DNA of 64,000 nucleotides, from positions 27,717,119 to 27,781,118 of the forward strand of contig CM077648.1 of assembly GCA_039707465.1 (NCBI GenBank). The letters run 5' to 3'. How positions within the stretch are numbered: position 1 is the first letter of the stretch; the number at the start of each line of letters is the position of its first letter. The notes beneath the pieces were generated by a model that did not search any database, was not told the DNA's origin, and saw nothing but the letters and a program-made list of their open reading frames with translations. Both the position numbers and the translations under genes were made by a program. The DNA is from Rhabdophis nuchalis (taxonomy: Eukaryota; Chordata; Lepidosauria; Squamata; Natricidae). Positions 10,990 through 21,514 of this stretch are shown piece after piece.

Positions 10990-11165
10990 TCCTGTATTTT
11001 CTTTCTTTTTTGTTTGTTTGTTTGTATACCACCTTTATTATTTTTACAAATAACTCAATGTAGTGAATATGAATACACTTTCCTCTCCTATTGACCCTAC
11101 AACAAGAACTCTGGCCTGAGAGACAATGACAAGTCAAGGTCACCCAGCGTGCTTTCCTAGCAAAG
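10990..11165 (-). repeat. Old LINE or SINE end, class uncertain
   Basis: A GTTT run at 10999-11018 is followed by an ATACCACCTTTATTATTTTT-type block and by CAAGGTCACCCAGC at 11136-11149. This order is common at the ends of old amniote LINE and MIR-like repeats. Orientation is inferred from the tail position. Confidence 0.35.
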
Positions 11166-11904
11166 GTGGACTAGAAATGATGGTTACCTGCCATTTATTA
11201 GCCTTTTTCGGCTACAAGGTCTTTTGGCTTACTCCAGCTGTTCTGGAGGTCTTTACTTGGTTTGTATACTATGGTGATGCCATCTAGTTGTAATAGTTTA
11301 GTTTTTGTGATTTGTCTCTTCTACTGGTAGATTGTGTGAATCATTATATTAGCAACACCACATTGAAAATACAAAATACAGGCTGTCTTTTTTAATAGTG
11401 GTTCAAAATTATGAACCACTATTGGAAAAGTGACTTGTATTCAACTGCATGACTGGTATTCAACTGCATCACCTCCCTTGTCATGTGATTACAATTTGAG
11501 TGCCTGGCATCTGGGTCATATTTATAACCAGTTTCAGCATCCATGGTCCTGTGGGCCAAGAAAAAGTCACAATTTGCTACGGTTTTTTGTCAATTTCTGG
11601 CAACAAAAAGCCCATTGAAGAAGCTAGATTTGCTTAACATACAGGTTTCTCCTATCCAGTAATTTCTAAAAATTAATGCTTATCTCTGTTTCTTAACCGC
11701 AGAAGCCAGCATTTTCTGAAGACTCATATAGCCATCATGACTGTACGCCAAGGTGCATGCAACACTGTACCTTCCCACCAAAGTGGTATCTGTATATAAT
11801 TGCATTTGCATGCTTTAAAACTGCTACATGGGCAACTAACAGAAGCTCACCCCATCATGCAGTGCTTGGGGTCTCAAACCCAGGCTGTCAGCTTTCTAAG
11901 AGTG
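11166..11904. other. No recognised feature
   Basis: Mixed sequence with short frames at 11430-11618 and 11757-12000. The latter run into the hAT element. None has recognisable protein content. Confidence 0.4.
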
Positions 11905-11912
11905 TCTTTAAC

Positions 11913-12226
11913 CAGAGGTGGTATTCAGCCAGTTCTGACAGGTTCTGGAGAACCAGCAGTGGAAATTTTGAGTAGTTTGGAGAACCGGCAAATAAGTTAG
12001 CCCTGCCCCTGCTTCCTCCCAGCCTCCCAGCTGATCTTCTTTTGTTGCCCTGAACAGGAAAACAGACCTGAAAAGCAGGTTAGTGGGATGGGATGGGAAG
12101 GGAATGAGGATTTTGCAATAACCTTCCCCTGCCACATCCACCAAGCCATACCCACCAAGCCATGCCATGCCCACCAAGCCACGCCAACAGAACCAGTGGT
12201 TAAAAATAATTTGAATCTCACCACTG
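11913..12226 (-). mobile_element. hAT-type MITE, single-unit form of the minisatellite family
   Basis: Ends CAGAGGTGGTATTCAGCC and TTTGAATCTCACCACTG are inverted. The 8-bp sequence TCTTTAAC is present at 11905-11912 and 12227-12234. On the minus strand it contains one copy of the motif AGGGGAAGG...TTGCAAAATCC...CATTCCC. That motif forms the 41-bp repeat unit at 25040-25975 and is single copy at 50867-51086. The open frames (91-125 codons) come from this sequence and are not genes. Confidence 0.92.
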
Positions 12227-12599
12227 TCTTTAACCACTGAGAAGTCACGGCCTCCATGGATTTGTTTAACAAATATGTAATTCATTTAGCAACCACTGTA
12301 AAACCTGTCATAACATTGGTTCAACTCATGAATAACTTATGAATAAGATTTACAAAAGAAATGAATAAGATTTACAAAAGAAATTCTGGTCCCAATTGAC
12401 GTCTACCTGTAGATATAAACCCAGCCTCCGCCCAAAAATGCCTTTATAGGTCTCGGTACAAGAAGCACTTTATAGGAAAGAAATCGCAGACACAGGTTAA
12501 TCCATTGAGAGTTGCTAGAACAAGATCATGGAGAATATAAGATGATTTTGAAAGAACAGCTGGCTGCAGAGGAATTTAGTTTTCAATGTTTTTTTTATA

Positions 12600-12905
12600 T
12601 GCACAGTTAAGATAAAGATTTAAGGTAGATAATATGATATTTGTAATTGAGCAGGAGAAAACAGAAGTTGAACTGTATATAAATTATGTAATTAGTACAT
12701 AATTATTAAAATGAATAAACTATTATCAAAATTTGAAACGGAAGAAGAGTAGTAAAAGAATGTATGATAAAATGGGCTAGGAACTTTGGACATAACATAT
12801 TTATATAATAACACTGAGTGGTTAAGATGACTGAAATTTACATTATAATTTAAAAGATACATTTTCTAAGAATATGTACTATTGGTATAAAACCGCAGAA
12901 AAATT
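12600..12905 (+). mobile_element. L1 LINE ORF2 C-terminal remnant, 5' part
   Basis: The end of this stretch reads MYYWYKTAEKLSRM, like the conserved RWYLTPxKLAKMYK block near the end of squamate L1 ORF2. Upstream sequence is AT-rich and heavily decayed, so the start is approximate. The copy is split by a hAT hairpin at 12914 and continues at 13048. Confidence 0.6.
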
Positions 12906-12913
12906 GTCTAGAA

Positions 12914-13039
12914 CAGGGGTTCCCAAACTTGTCAACTTTAAGACTTGTGGACTTCAACTCCCAGAATTCTCCAGCTGGCTGGAAAATTCTGGGAGTTGAA
13001 GTCCACAAGTCTTAAAGTTGACAAGTTTGGGAACCCCTG
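12914..13039. mobile_element. Palindromic hAT-type MITE (hairpin)
   Basis: A 126-bp near-perfect palindrome with arms of about 58 bp around a short centre near 12976. The ends are CAGGGGTTCCCAAACTTGTC and its complement. Flanking 8-bp copies of GTCTAGAA lie at 12906-12913 and 13040-13047. It has no coding capacity. It inserted into the L1 remnant. Related hairpins are at 23675, 32578 and 48039. Confidence 0.96.
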
Positions 13040-13047
13040 GTCTAGAA

Positions 13048-13737
13048 TGTATAAAGCTTTACTTCAAATTTATATTGAAAATGTAGACAACACAAAGGAT
13101 CTCTTTATCATGCCTGATAAACAGTTTGGATTCAAGATCATTTTGGATTCAAACACACACAATGAAACAAAGAATTTTAAAAATTAATATTTAACTGAAA
13201 CCAGAACAGTTTTGCTGGAATTAATGGACAACAATTAGAAAAGACCAACTCAAGATTTCCTTGCATATAATTAAAAATAGAAAATATTTTTAAAAATGAT
13301 AATAGAGGTATGGTTGTTGAAGATGATGACACTGTCAGAGATGGTAAAATGAACTTGCTTGCTTAGAAAAAGATCAATTACTACATTCATTAGTGACTTA
13401 CGGACTTTTGGGTGAAAAAGGGAAAAAATGAATCTGTGATTTATGGGTTTGATGATGGGAAAGGATAAGCAATGGAAAAAAGGAAATTACTTTGTAATCT
13501 TAGCAAGAGGATTAAATATAAATGTACATAATTGGTGCTAAAAAGATATGAACCAACTTCTTTATACCTTTTTCATTTATTTCCCTTTTTCTCCTCTTTT
13601 CTTTACCTTTGTTTCTTTGTACCTTTTTCATAATGCTCTACTTTCTTTACTTTTTCCTTTCAAAGTTAGTATTGTTTTTATTCTCTTTTTTTTAAAAAAT
13701 AATAAAAATTATATCTAAACAATAAAAAGAGACTTTA
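13048..13737 (+). mobile_element. L1 LINE ORF2 end and 3' UTR, continuation
   Basis: It continues the split L1. The frame MYKALLQIYIENVDNTKDLF followed by IMPDKQFGFKIILDS matches the pattern of the L1 C-terminal zinc-knuckle region (KxGxFYHMWWxC), with most key residues lost. The 3' part is T/C-rich and ends in an A-rich tail near 13735. Stops and shifts show it is inactive. Confidence 0.65.
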
Positions 13738-14005
13738 TTAGCTTCCATAATAATATAGTTAATGATGTGGGAGTATTAAAATCTGGTTGACAACTAGATG
13801 GAGATATGGAGATAGGGGAAACTAACTCTTTTGCTTCCATATAATGATCAAATTACACAGGACTAATAATGATGCAGCATATAATTATTGGTTATGTTTC
13901 TACATAATAAGGAATTTGAAATCTAGTGGTAAATAAAGTTAGCAACGACTGCCGTATTATCAGTCTAATTTTACATTTCATTAGATATTTCCCCCACTCC
14001 CACTG
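13738..14005. other. No recognised feature
   Basis: AT-rich spacer between the L1 tail and a CR1 end. No recognised repeat family or coding signal. Confidence 0.4.
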
Positions 14006-14007
14006 AA

Positions 14008-14180
14008 ATTGTTAGAACAATTAATCAGTGGAACAAATTACCTCCAGAAGCTGGAATATTCCAACACTGGAAATCTTTAAGAAGATATTGGATAATCATT
14101 TGTCTGAAATGGAATGGGGTTTCCTGCCTGAACAGGAAATAGAAGACCTCCAAGGTCCATTCCAACTCTGTTATTCTGGA
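14008..14180 (+). mobile_element. CR1 LINE 3' end fragment
   Basis: Blocks GTTAGAACAATTAATCAGTG, CCTCCAGAAGCTGGAA, TTTGTCTGAAATGG and GACCTCCAAGGTCCATTCC occur in the same order as in the CR1 copy at 1700-1837 plus 3112-3160. The tail is TTATTCTGG. Only the 3' UTR is present. Confidence 0.9.
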
Positions 14181-15534
14181 AGCAAGAAATGAGAAGTCCA
14201 TGAAGTGAATTCTTCTACCAGCGAAGAAGTTTAACCCACAGTATATTTTCTGATGGCAAATATACCATAACACAGAGACAATGAATTATTCAAGATTTAA
14301 ACATACTTTGTGTATTTTACAGTTGTGGGGATATTTATACTTAATGCAAATAAATTCTCTACTTAAATCAGTAACTATTGACTAGTCACCAGTAAAAACC
14401 ACTTTGCAGTTGTGCCAAATAATTTTATTTGCTGCCTTGAGTGTGTCAAAGTTGTGTATTTCTGATGTGTGGGGAAAGTCCTGGCATAGTTAACAAAAGC
14501 AGAGAAAGCTATTTCTGTCAGAGCCAAGTTGCGCCAGATGTACTTAACAATGGATCTGTCAAATCATAGGTTCTTTCATGGCAAAACAGACATGAAGCCA
14601 ATGTTTGTTTTTGTACAGCATTTTTGCCAAAGTGTGAGAAAGACAGATGAGCTGCAATGAACTTTGACTTGTAACTAATGGCCCAAATTAATTATTGCAA
14701 GAGGCCTCATAGCTTTGCTTCAGATAGAAGCAGGAGCTGATAATTTTTTCTCAGTATTCAAACTGACAGCTTTATATTTGCCTCCATGTTTACATTACTC
14801 AGAAATACAGCTTTAATATATCACTATGCCAATGGCCGATTATCTGGTATATGTTTATTAGTTTAATATATCAGCCAATCCTTATAACAATACAATGAAG
14901 AAACTCAGTCTTGTGAGCCACTCAATCAGGTCACCTCCCATTTCCTTCTTGCCTCCTTTTCACTTCTCCATGGCCACTTTGTGTTTTTTTAATCTGCTTA
15001 TATCTTCATATCTAACAAGACTTCTCAGGTATATAGAAACAGGATTTTTTAGGGGAATGATGATTATTTTGCAGATTAGGCACTTGGTTCCAATTGCATA
15101 TTTAGGTCTATTTACAAAGTTATGTAGGTCTATTTACAAAGTTATCCTACTCAAAGAAGACTTTTTCTTGTTCTAACTTCTTGAGCGTGATGTGGCATGG
15201 AGAAAATTGTATGAACTATGATGAATCTCATGGCATACAGGAATCATACCGAATATTACAATAATTGGCCTTCTACTAGGACAAATTATTTGTCAGTTTT
15301 GTGTTCTCTGAGTCAAGGACTTTCCAATATCTTAATCTGGGAACTTTACAACTGAGTACAAGTTCAAGTACAACTGAGTTATGATGAACTGATGAAAAAT
15401 TCAGTCTTTTTTATAAAAATATTTATGTAACTCTCAGGAAGTGGCTGTTATAATCCCATGGGAGCTACAGCACAATTCCCACCATAGATTCTTCTTCAAA
15501 GAAATCAGTTCGTAGGGAATTATAATACGGAGCC
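14181..15534. other. No recognised feature
   Basis: AT-rich sequence with a small local tandem duplication at 15103-15145. The frame at 14895-15176 (93 codons) has no domain content. Confidence 0.45.
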
Positions 15535-15537
15535 CAG

Positions 15538-15677
15538 CCATTAATTATTTATTTACTTATTTATTCAAATTCTCCCCCCCTCCCCCCATCTCAACCAGTG
15601 ATTCTGGACAGCCTACAGAGCTAAAAACTTAAAAACATTTAAAAACATGTAAAACAATAAAAACATCCAGAAGGGTA
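15538..15677 (-). mobile_element. LINE-type 3' tail, short copy
   Basis: An ATTT tail at 15541-15566 is followed by AT-rich sequence with AAAAC motifs. The layout resembles the longer minus-strand copies at 38838-39330, 50073-50710 and 53698-53995. The class is uncertain. Confidence 0.4.
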
Positions 15678-15679
15678 TA

Positions 15680-16079
15680 CCATATTTTTCAGAGTATAAG
15701 ACGCACCTTTTCCCCTCAAAAGAGAGGCTGAAAATCTGGGTGCATCTTATACACCGAATATAGCATTTTTGGCCTTCCAAAACCCCGCCCCTTTGCAAAA
15801 ATTGCTGTGCATAGCCTTTAGGAGCCTTGCAGAGTGCTCCTGGGGCCTGGGAAAGGCAGAAAAGAATGAAAAATGGGCTGTTTTTTGCTCACTTTTGGCT
15901 CCCTAAGCTCCCAGCAGCACTCTATAAGCCTCCTAAAGGCTATGCATGTCGTTTTTTTTTTTAAAAAGCCCACTTTTGTGAAAAATTGGACGTTTTTGGG
16001 AGGTCTGCAGAGTGCAAAAACCTTTTTTTAAATTTTCCTCTTCAAAATCTTAGTCTGTTTTATACTCTGAAAAATACAG
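15680..16079. mobile_element. TA-flanked MITE with internal foldback
   Basis: The left end CCATATTTTTCAGAGTATAA and right end TATACTCTGAAAAATACAG are inverted. TA lies on the left (15678-15679) and a decayed TG on the right. Inside, GCATAGCCTTTAGGAGCC near 15809 is mirrored by GGCTATGC after CCTCCTAAA near 15938, so the element folds back on itself. The same termini bound a different interior at 35053-35749. The Tc1/mariner class is inferred from the TA flank. Confidence 0.8.
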
Positions 16080-16460
16080 TGTATGAGCAAGAAAAAGCTG
16101 AAACACAAGTGGTCCTGGAAATTTTTGGTACTCTCTAACTTTAAGTTCAACCTTCAATTCCTAAATAGCACCACTGCAGAAAGAAACTCAATTAGAGGAA
16201 CAAAGATTGGTTAATAGAGGAATATGGATTGCAGAGTTGTTACAAGCATAACTATAGGACTGGTTTTTATCCTTAATTATTAGTCTGTTCTACTTCTAAC
16301 TCCCTGTGCTGCTATTAGATAGAAATCTAGGGGGAAAGAGTTAAAATTGAGGAAAGTGGAGACTGGAGTTGGAATGGTCAATTAAGCATGTGTTCAGAAA
16401 ATTAGACCGTTTTAGACATAAGAAAAAGATTGCTGCTTGCCTGATATGTACATTTACTCT

Positions 16461-16700
16461 CCCAAAGGTGTTGTTTCTAAAAGGCAAGTAGACTTTCTTG
16501 GGGTTTTTTTTGCTTTGAAAACATTTTGCTTCTCGTCCAAGAAGTTTCTTCTGCTTAAAGAAGCTTCTTGGATGAGAAGCAAAAGGTTTTCAAAGAGGAA
16601 AAAAAATCAAGAAAATCCAGTTGCCTTTTGGAAAAGATACCTTTGGGACAACCATGACCTGGATGATTTGAGAATCTCCATATACATTTTCTTCTATTAT
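16461..16700. mobile_element. Penelope-like terminal sequence in inverted-repeat form, decayed hammerhead-like cores
   Basis: Arms 16461-16551 and 16560-16648 are inverted copies, and the right side continues with ACCATGACCTGGATGATTTG. Each arm holds a block like GAAGCTTCTTGGATGAGAAG, in which GCTTCT and AGAAGC can pair as a stem. Intact members that I recall read CTGAAGA before and GAAAC after this stem, as in a hammerhead ribozyme core. Here both core strands are mutated. TTTGAAAAC and GTTTTCAAA could form the outer stem. Assignment to Penelope-like elements is from memory of the family. The inverted repeat itself is seen directly. Confidence 0.6.
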
Positions 16701-17144
16701 TTTTTACGGGGAGAAGTTGGAATTGAATTTCATTCATAAGATAATGCCATGCTATTCTTCCCTCTGTGTGGCTGTGCTTTATTTTCAGACAGCATTGAAG
16801 GTAAGAAAAACAAAGTGTGTGCCTATCAACTGACAGTAAGATTATACACCATTTTCAGGTTAGTAAATGCAGAAACTAGAGTTTGGCTTGATCTGGTAAA
16901 TTCTGCCACACTGGTACTTTTATACAAAGGCCCTGCGATGGTGCTGGACGTCAGAAACGTCCTTTTAAGCCAGTTGAATACATTGCCAGTGTCTGTGGCA
17001 TTTTGTAAACTTCTTTCAGAAAAGCAAGTTTCATGGTACAGATGTATTCATGTGTATTAAGAGAGAATATTCCCTAGTGCTTACTCATGCCCTCCAGGAG
17101 AGTTATTCACTTACTTTCCCTACCAGTTTGCAAATGTTGCAAAT
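16701..17144. other. No recognised feature
   Basis: Open frame 16749-17060 (103 codons) has no recognisable domain or compositional support. I do not call it a gene. Confidence 0.4.
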
Positions 17145-17168
17145 GCACACACACACACACACACACAC
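17143..17168. repeat. (CA)n microsatellite
   Basis: About 12 CA units, adjoining the left side of a hAT fragment. Confidence 0.95.
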
Positions 17169-17340
17169 TCGCTTCGCTTACACATGCCCCATCCACGCAT
17201 ACACTTGGCCTTTTGTGCATGCACTTTGATTAGGATGGCATAGAACCAGGGCGGTGGGACTGGGACGGGGGGGCAGGTCCACCTGCGATTTCCACTACCA
17301 GTTCAGGTAAACCGATCCAAACCAGCTGAATACCACCTCG
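17169..17340 (-). mobile_element. hAT-type MITE fragment
   Basis: The right end CCAGCTGAATACCACCTCGG matches the inverted terminus of the 11913-12226 element. The interior has the related CACTACCAGTTCAGG motif. The left end is lost into or beyond the CA repeat. Confidence 0.65.
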
Positions 17341-18042
17341 GATGCCCTCATCTCCTTAAAGTTAGACCATTATAATGGACTGGAGTTTGGGCTGCCTTTG
17401 AAAATTACCCAGAAACTATTGTTGATAAAAGAATGCCACATGCTGTTTAGTGTGGTGAGAATTCCCATAAATAGTGTAACATTTATTTGTGGAAGCTACA
17501 TGGATTGCAAGAAGGTTTGCAAGTAGAGTTCAAAGTGTTGGTTTTGACTTGTAACAACTTCTTAGAACATCATTAGCTTAAGACAAAAGTGAAGGCTTGG
17601 TTCCTCTCTCCTTGGGGGACAAATGGATTGATGATCCATAAAAAGGCCATCTTAATAGCAATCCCATTATTTTAGAACATCTTGATTCAGAATGACAGAA
17701 TGATCTCAATGCAATTTACCAGTAGAAAAAATGAAGAACACAATCTTATTTCACTGGACATTTGTAATTACTGCACGCAATCAATATAAGTCAATATAAT
17801 GTATACGAATTATGTTAAAAACATAAAGTTATACTTAGTGTATAAGAATAAAATTCTTTAAAAAGTTTATAAGAATTATAAAATATATAAATTATTTAAA
17901 ATATATAAATATAAAAGTATAAACAGAATGTTGTTGTTTGGGTTTGAATGCTACTGTTGTTTTATTTATTGTAAACTGTCCAATGTCTAGGGTCTGTCTA
18001 AGGTCTGTCGTAGTATACAATATAGTAATAAATAAAACTGGG
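17341..18042. other. No recognised feature
   Basis: AT-rich sequence, with TATA-rich runs at 17800-17920. Confidence 0.4.
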
Positions 18043-18421
18043 TATAGATAGTCAACTACAATCAAGCCCAAAATTTCCATTGCTAAATAAGACAGTTGTT
18101 AAATAAACTTTTGCCTATTTTACAACCTATCTTGCTCTGGTTAAGTGAATCACTGCAATTGTTAAATTAGTAACCTGTTGTTAAACAAATCTGGATTTCC
18201 ATTGACTTTGCTTGGCAGTAGGTTGCAAAAGATGATTATATAACCCTGAGACTTCAATTGTCACAAATACATGCCAGTTGCCAAGTACCTGAATGTTGAT
18301 CACCTGACCATAGGAATGCTGCAATGGTCTTAAGTGTGAAAAACAATCCTGTCGGTTTTTTTCAATGCCATTGCAACTTCGGATGGTCACTAAACAAATG
18401 GTTGTAAGTTGAGGACTACTT
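18043..18421. mobile_element. Tigger-like MITE
   Basis: It starts with TAGTCAACTACAATCAAGCC and ends with GGTTGTAAGTTGAGGACTAC. It holds the family blocks GACAGTTGTTAAATAAACTT, TGATTATATAACCCTGAGAC and GATCACCTGACCATAGGAAT in the same order as 5910-6266. It is close to full length (about 380 bp), with no coding capacity. Confidence 0.8.
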
Positions 18422-20089
18422 CTATTTTGAAACCAGGTTTTTTAAAGAGCTATTTGTTTGTTTGCTTGCTTGCTTGTCTGGACTGCTATTAGACTATTTT
18501 GATGTGACTTCAGAAAAGATATTTTGGACCTCTTTTCAGTGCTTCCTAAGAGTTTTTAAATGATTTAATATAAAATAGAATATTTTATCGAAACATTCTG
18601 GTTGGATAGTGAGTAGTACCATCATCCCTTAGTTTTGTGATTTTAAAGCAAAAGTTAAGCAGAAAATTTTTCCACTTTAAGGCATTCAAAACATTGTCTT
18701 GTTCAGAGCAGTAAAGTAAACATATTTCAATATTTCCATTTGCTGGAAAGTAAACATATTTTCATTTTCCACTCCAGACTACAAAAGTGATTTTAAATTG
18801 TGGACTTTTATTACCATTTATACACACAACTATGTACACTGCTAAATTACAAAAGTATGGACAATCTATGTCTATCTTGTATGTCTGGTGTTTATTGTGC
18901 TTAAATTGTTAGTAAAGGACTACAACTTGAGTGATTTTTAAAAGTTCAATCATTGCTGGTGTTTTCAAGCTTAGGAACTGAGATCCACTGAACAGCAGCT
19001 GAAGTGACCAGCAACAAGTAGTGCCAAAATAACATTTCTGCTGATTTACCCAGTAAATGGCAGTAAATATGCAACAATAGAGATCATTTAAACAAACTAA
19101 ACAAAGTTAGACCTGATTATGTCTTGAATGAGAGTCTATTAAAAAAATCCAAGAAATGTAAACCAGACTGAGAATTTAAAAGAAAAAAGAAAACAAATAT
19201 CAGTAGGCAAAGGCAAAATAAATTTCACATTACTGTGAGGAAAAATGTATGGCTAGACCATGCATTCATCAAGAATCAAGATCAACTGGAGCAAATCATT
19301 GTCTCCTCTGTTATAAAGATTATAACCTAATATTATATATTATCTTTTGATAGATAAATTTATCTTTAAAAGAGAGAATTGATCCATATTGTTTCATTTG
19401 AAAACAAATAACTCAGATATTGTTTTAGCACAAATATTGTTTACTTTTTCTTTATAGGTTAGCAAGAATTCTACAAAGAAGTTATCGTTTGATAATTTAC
19501 CATATTGGTTTTCAAAAGAAACTGAGGAATGCATGTTATCCCCTTCAAGTATTGCTTTGCTTGCAAGTAGATTAAGTCTTGAATTCAAAGTACCAAAATG
19601 GGAAGATTACGGCATTTTCTCCCAATAACGTCCTTCTGTATACATACATTTTCCATTGTTTCCTACTGAACAAGCAAAGCAAAGACACTTTCATTAACAT
19701 GGCATTACTGCAAGCCAGCCTTCATTGATAAGATGAAGTTGCCCTTCCTATTCTTATGATCAGTTAGCAGCTGGACAAGAGGCATCCACAGTAATATTGA
19801 TCAAATAGATTATTGGAATCAAAACAGAGTATAGACTGATTCTTAGTTTCTCTCCCTCTAATGAGACAAGACCTGAGATATTCAGCGGAATGGAATATTT
19901 TACAAAACCTAAAGTATTCATTTTCCCCTCTTGTCCAACTTGCGTGGTACTATTCCCTTTATTCGTATGCCATAAAGGCATTTGATGGCAAAGGGGAAAT
20001 CCAAATGAACATTTACTGATTCTTTCCAATTACTAGTCAAGTACTTTTTGCCTGCTGTTCAGCAATAATTCTTACTATTTTGTAAAAAA
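18422..20089. other. No recognised feature
   Basis: AT-rich sequence. Short frames at 19394-19588 and 19760-20029 on the minus strand have no recognised domains. Confidence 0.4.
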
Positions 20090-20632
20090 GATCAGAAGAG
20101 CGTGTAGTTGTGGTCAAGCATGCTGAAGGCCATTCCTATTCACCAGGACAATACGCAGCACATCACAAGATTGAAATCCTGTAGGACAGCATGGAAAACA
20201 GCTACCCACTTAACTTATACCCAGTTTAGCCGCAAGAATGCCTAGAGACAGGAATGGTCCAAAGTACCTTCTTGTGACCTGACCAATAATAATCCCTGTA
20301 CCAAACCACCTGTTCTGATCTAGGCTTCCCCAAAAGGCACAAACCTATTTCTGGTCCTGACAAAACCCCTTTTATTAAACAAATGTGAATTCCTCTCCTT
20401 CACATTCAGCAAAGACCTGGAAAACAGTCTTTCAAAGGTGACATTATGACCACAGACCTTATTTAGCTTGGAAAGCTGCCATGTAAATATTTTCCAAATG
20501 CAGTGCTGTGCAAGGAAAGACTTGGCACAGAATCTCTGAAATTCACAGACACACCTTCACACTCCTGAAACCAACAAGCGAACGAATTGTTTCCTGCAAA
20601 ACCCCACTCCCCTTTTGCTCCTCTTTTATTTC
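20090..20632 (-). mobile_element. Candidate LTR-type sequence
   Basis: It has a distinct, less AT-rich composition. On the minus strand an AATAAAAGG motif (near 20380) could be a polyadenylation signal, and the coding-like fragment at 20633-20902 lies directly upstream. That order suits the 3' end of an LTR retrotransposon. I recall similar sequence as a snake interspersed repeat but cannot name its family, and no paired LTR is visible. Confidence 0.35.
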
Positions 20633-20902
20633 CTATGGGAGAGGTTTACTCCCTAGTTGACCCTGATTTCTTAGCTGTTCTTTTCTTTTGGAATCTCTGC
20701 ACATGCACATAGTGGGAACAGGCTCCACCTGTTCTTCTGCCTCACTACTGACTTGCTCTGAAGGCAGCTGAGAACTGCCAAACAGCCTTGGCTCCATCTC
20801 TGCCTCTGATGCAGAGCTCTCATCCGAACCTTCCTCAATCTCCAGGACTGGCCCATGTTCCTCCCCAATCTCCACACTATCTGACTCTGCTGTCCGCGCC
20901 AC
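20633..20902 (-). CDS. Acidic Ser/Glu-rich open frame, probable retroelement fragment
   Basis: The frame has 89 codons from an ATG at 20902 to a stop at 20633. Its N-terminal two thirds is rich in Glu, Ser and Asp (for example EIEEGSDESSASEAEMEP), and a basic patch CRDSKRKEQLRN follows. There is no catalytic motif. The residue bias differs from random frames in the surrounding AT-rich DNA, so it may be the tail of a decayed polyprotein just upstream of the LTR-like sequence at 20090-20632. A chance frame cannot be excluded, and I assign no function. Confidence 0.3.
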   Translation of the reverse strand: MARTAESDSVEIGEEHGPVLEIEEGSDESSASEAEMEPRLFGSSQLPSEQVSSEAEEQVEPVPTMCMCRDSKRKEQLRNQGQLGSKPLP

Positions 20903-20959
20903 TGGCCGCTGGTGGCCGACAACACCACTTGGTTTTGACCTGCTTCCTCTGTCTCATCA

Positions 20960-21079
20960 AAATTGAGCAGAATTAGATGTGATACTGGAAGAAGTGCCCC
21001 GTCCTCTCTCAATGGGAATAAAAAGACTCCCCTTCTTGCAAATTGTGATACTGATATGCAAACCATTAAACATATTGTG
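20960..21079 (+). mobile_element. Non-LTR retrotransposon C-terminal fragment
   Basis: The plus frame reads RIRCDTGRSAPSSLNGNKK, then CDTDMQTIKHIVFN. This fits the conserved LINE C-terminal pattern (RxRTGxGRC ... WGxxxSxxCxCG ... QTxxHIVxxCP). The cysteine pairs are partly lost. The last 62 bp (21018-21079) are repeated at 21512-21572, on the other side of a 411-bp repeat. Confidence 0.6.
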
Positions 21080-21103
21080 TTTAATAGTGGGGGGAGGGGG
21101 GAA

Positions 21104-21514
21104 GATGTTGAATTGGCAAGAGTGAAAATTACCTTTGACTGTCATTCGTTGAACATGTGAACAGGAAAAGGAATTTTGTAGGAAAGTCCAAATGGGGAAA
21201 GGGAACAGGCAGAAAAGGAGACAGAATAAAGACGAGCCAAATAGACACTACTGATTGTTAGTGCTGATCTGAGTGCTCCTGATTGTATATCATGCTTGCA
21301 CCATGATTGCACAACGTGTGCAATTTGGTATTGTCTTCTGTTGATCCAATTGATCCACTTTCAGGAAACATGTAAGGAAACCAGCTTCCCGGACTGATTT
21401 CACTGAGTGAAATGAGAGCAAACAGGCATTTGCAGGAGAGGTCAAGGCAGAGTCACTCTTTTTTGTTGTGGTTTATTGTTGATCAGAAGAAGGTCACGGG
21501 GATAGAGGGTGATA
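21104..21514 (+). repeat. 411-bp interspersed repeat, copy 1
   Basis: Aligns without gaps to 22943-23353, with about 15 substitutions (about 96% identity by my count). It contains an AATAAA motif near 21226 and no open frame of note. It interrupts the LINE fragment at 20960-21079. The orientation given is only that of the window. Solo LTR or 3' end of a retroelement are both possible. Confidence 0.9.

Noticed and set aside
16749..17060. 103-codon plus frame beginning with a hydrophobic stretch
   Set aside because: A signal-peptide-like start is not enough. There is no domain, homology memory or neighbouring exon.
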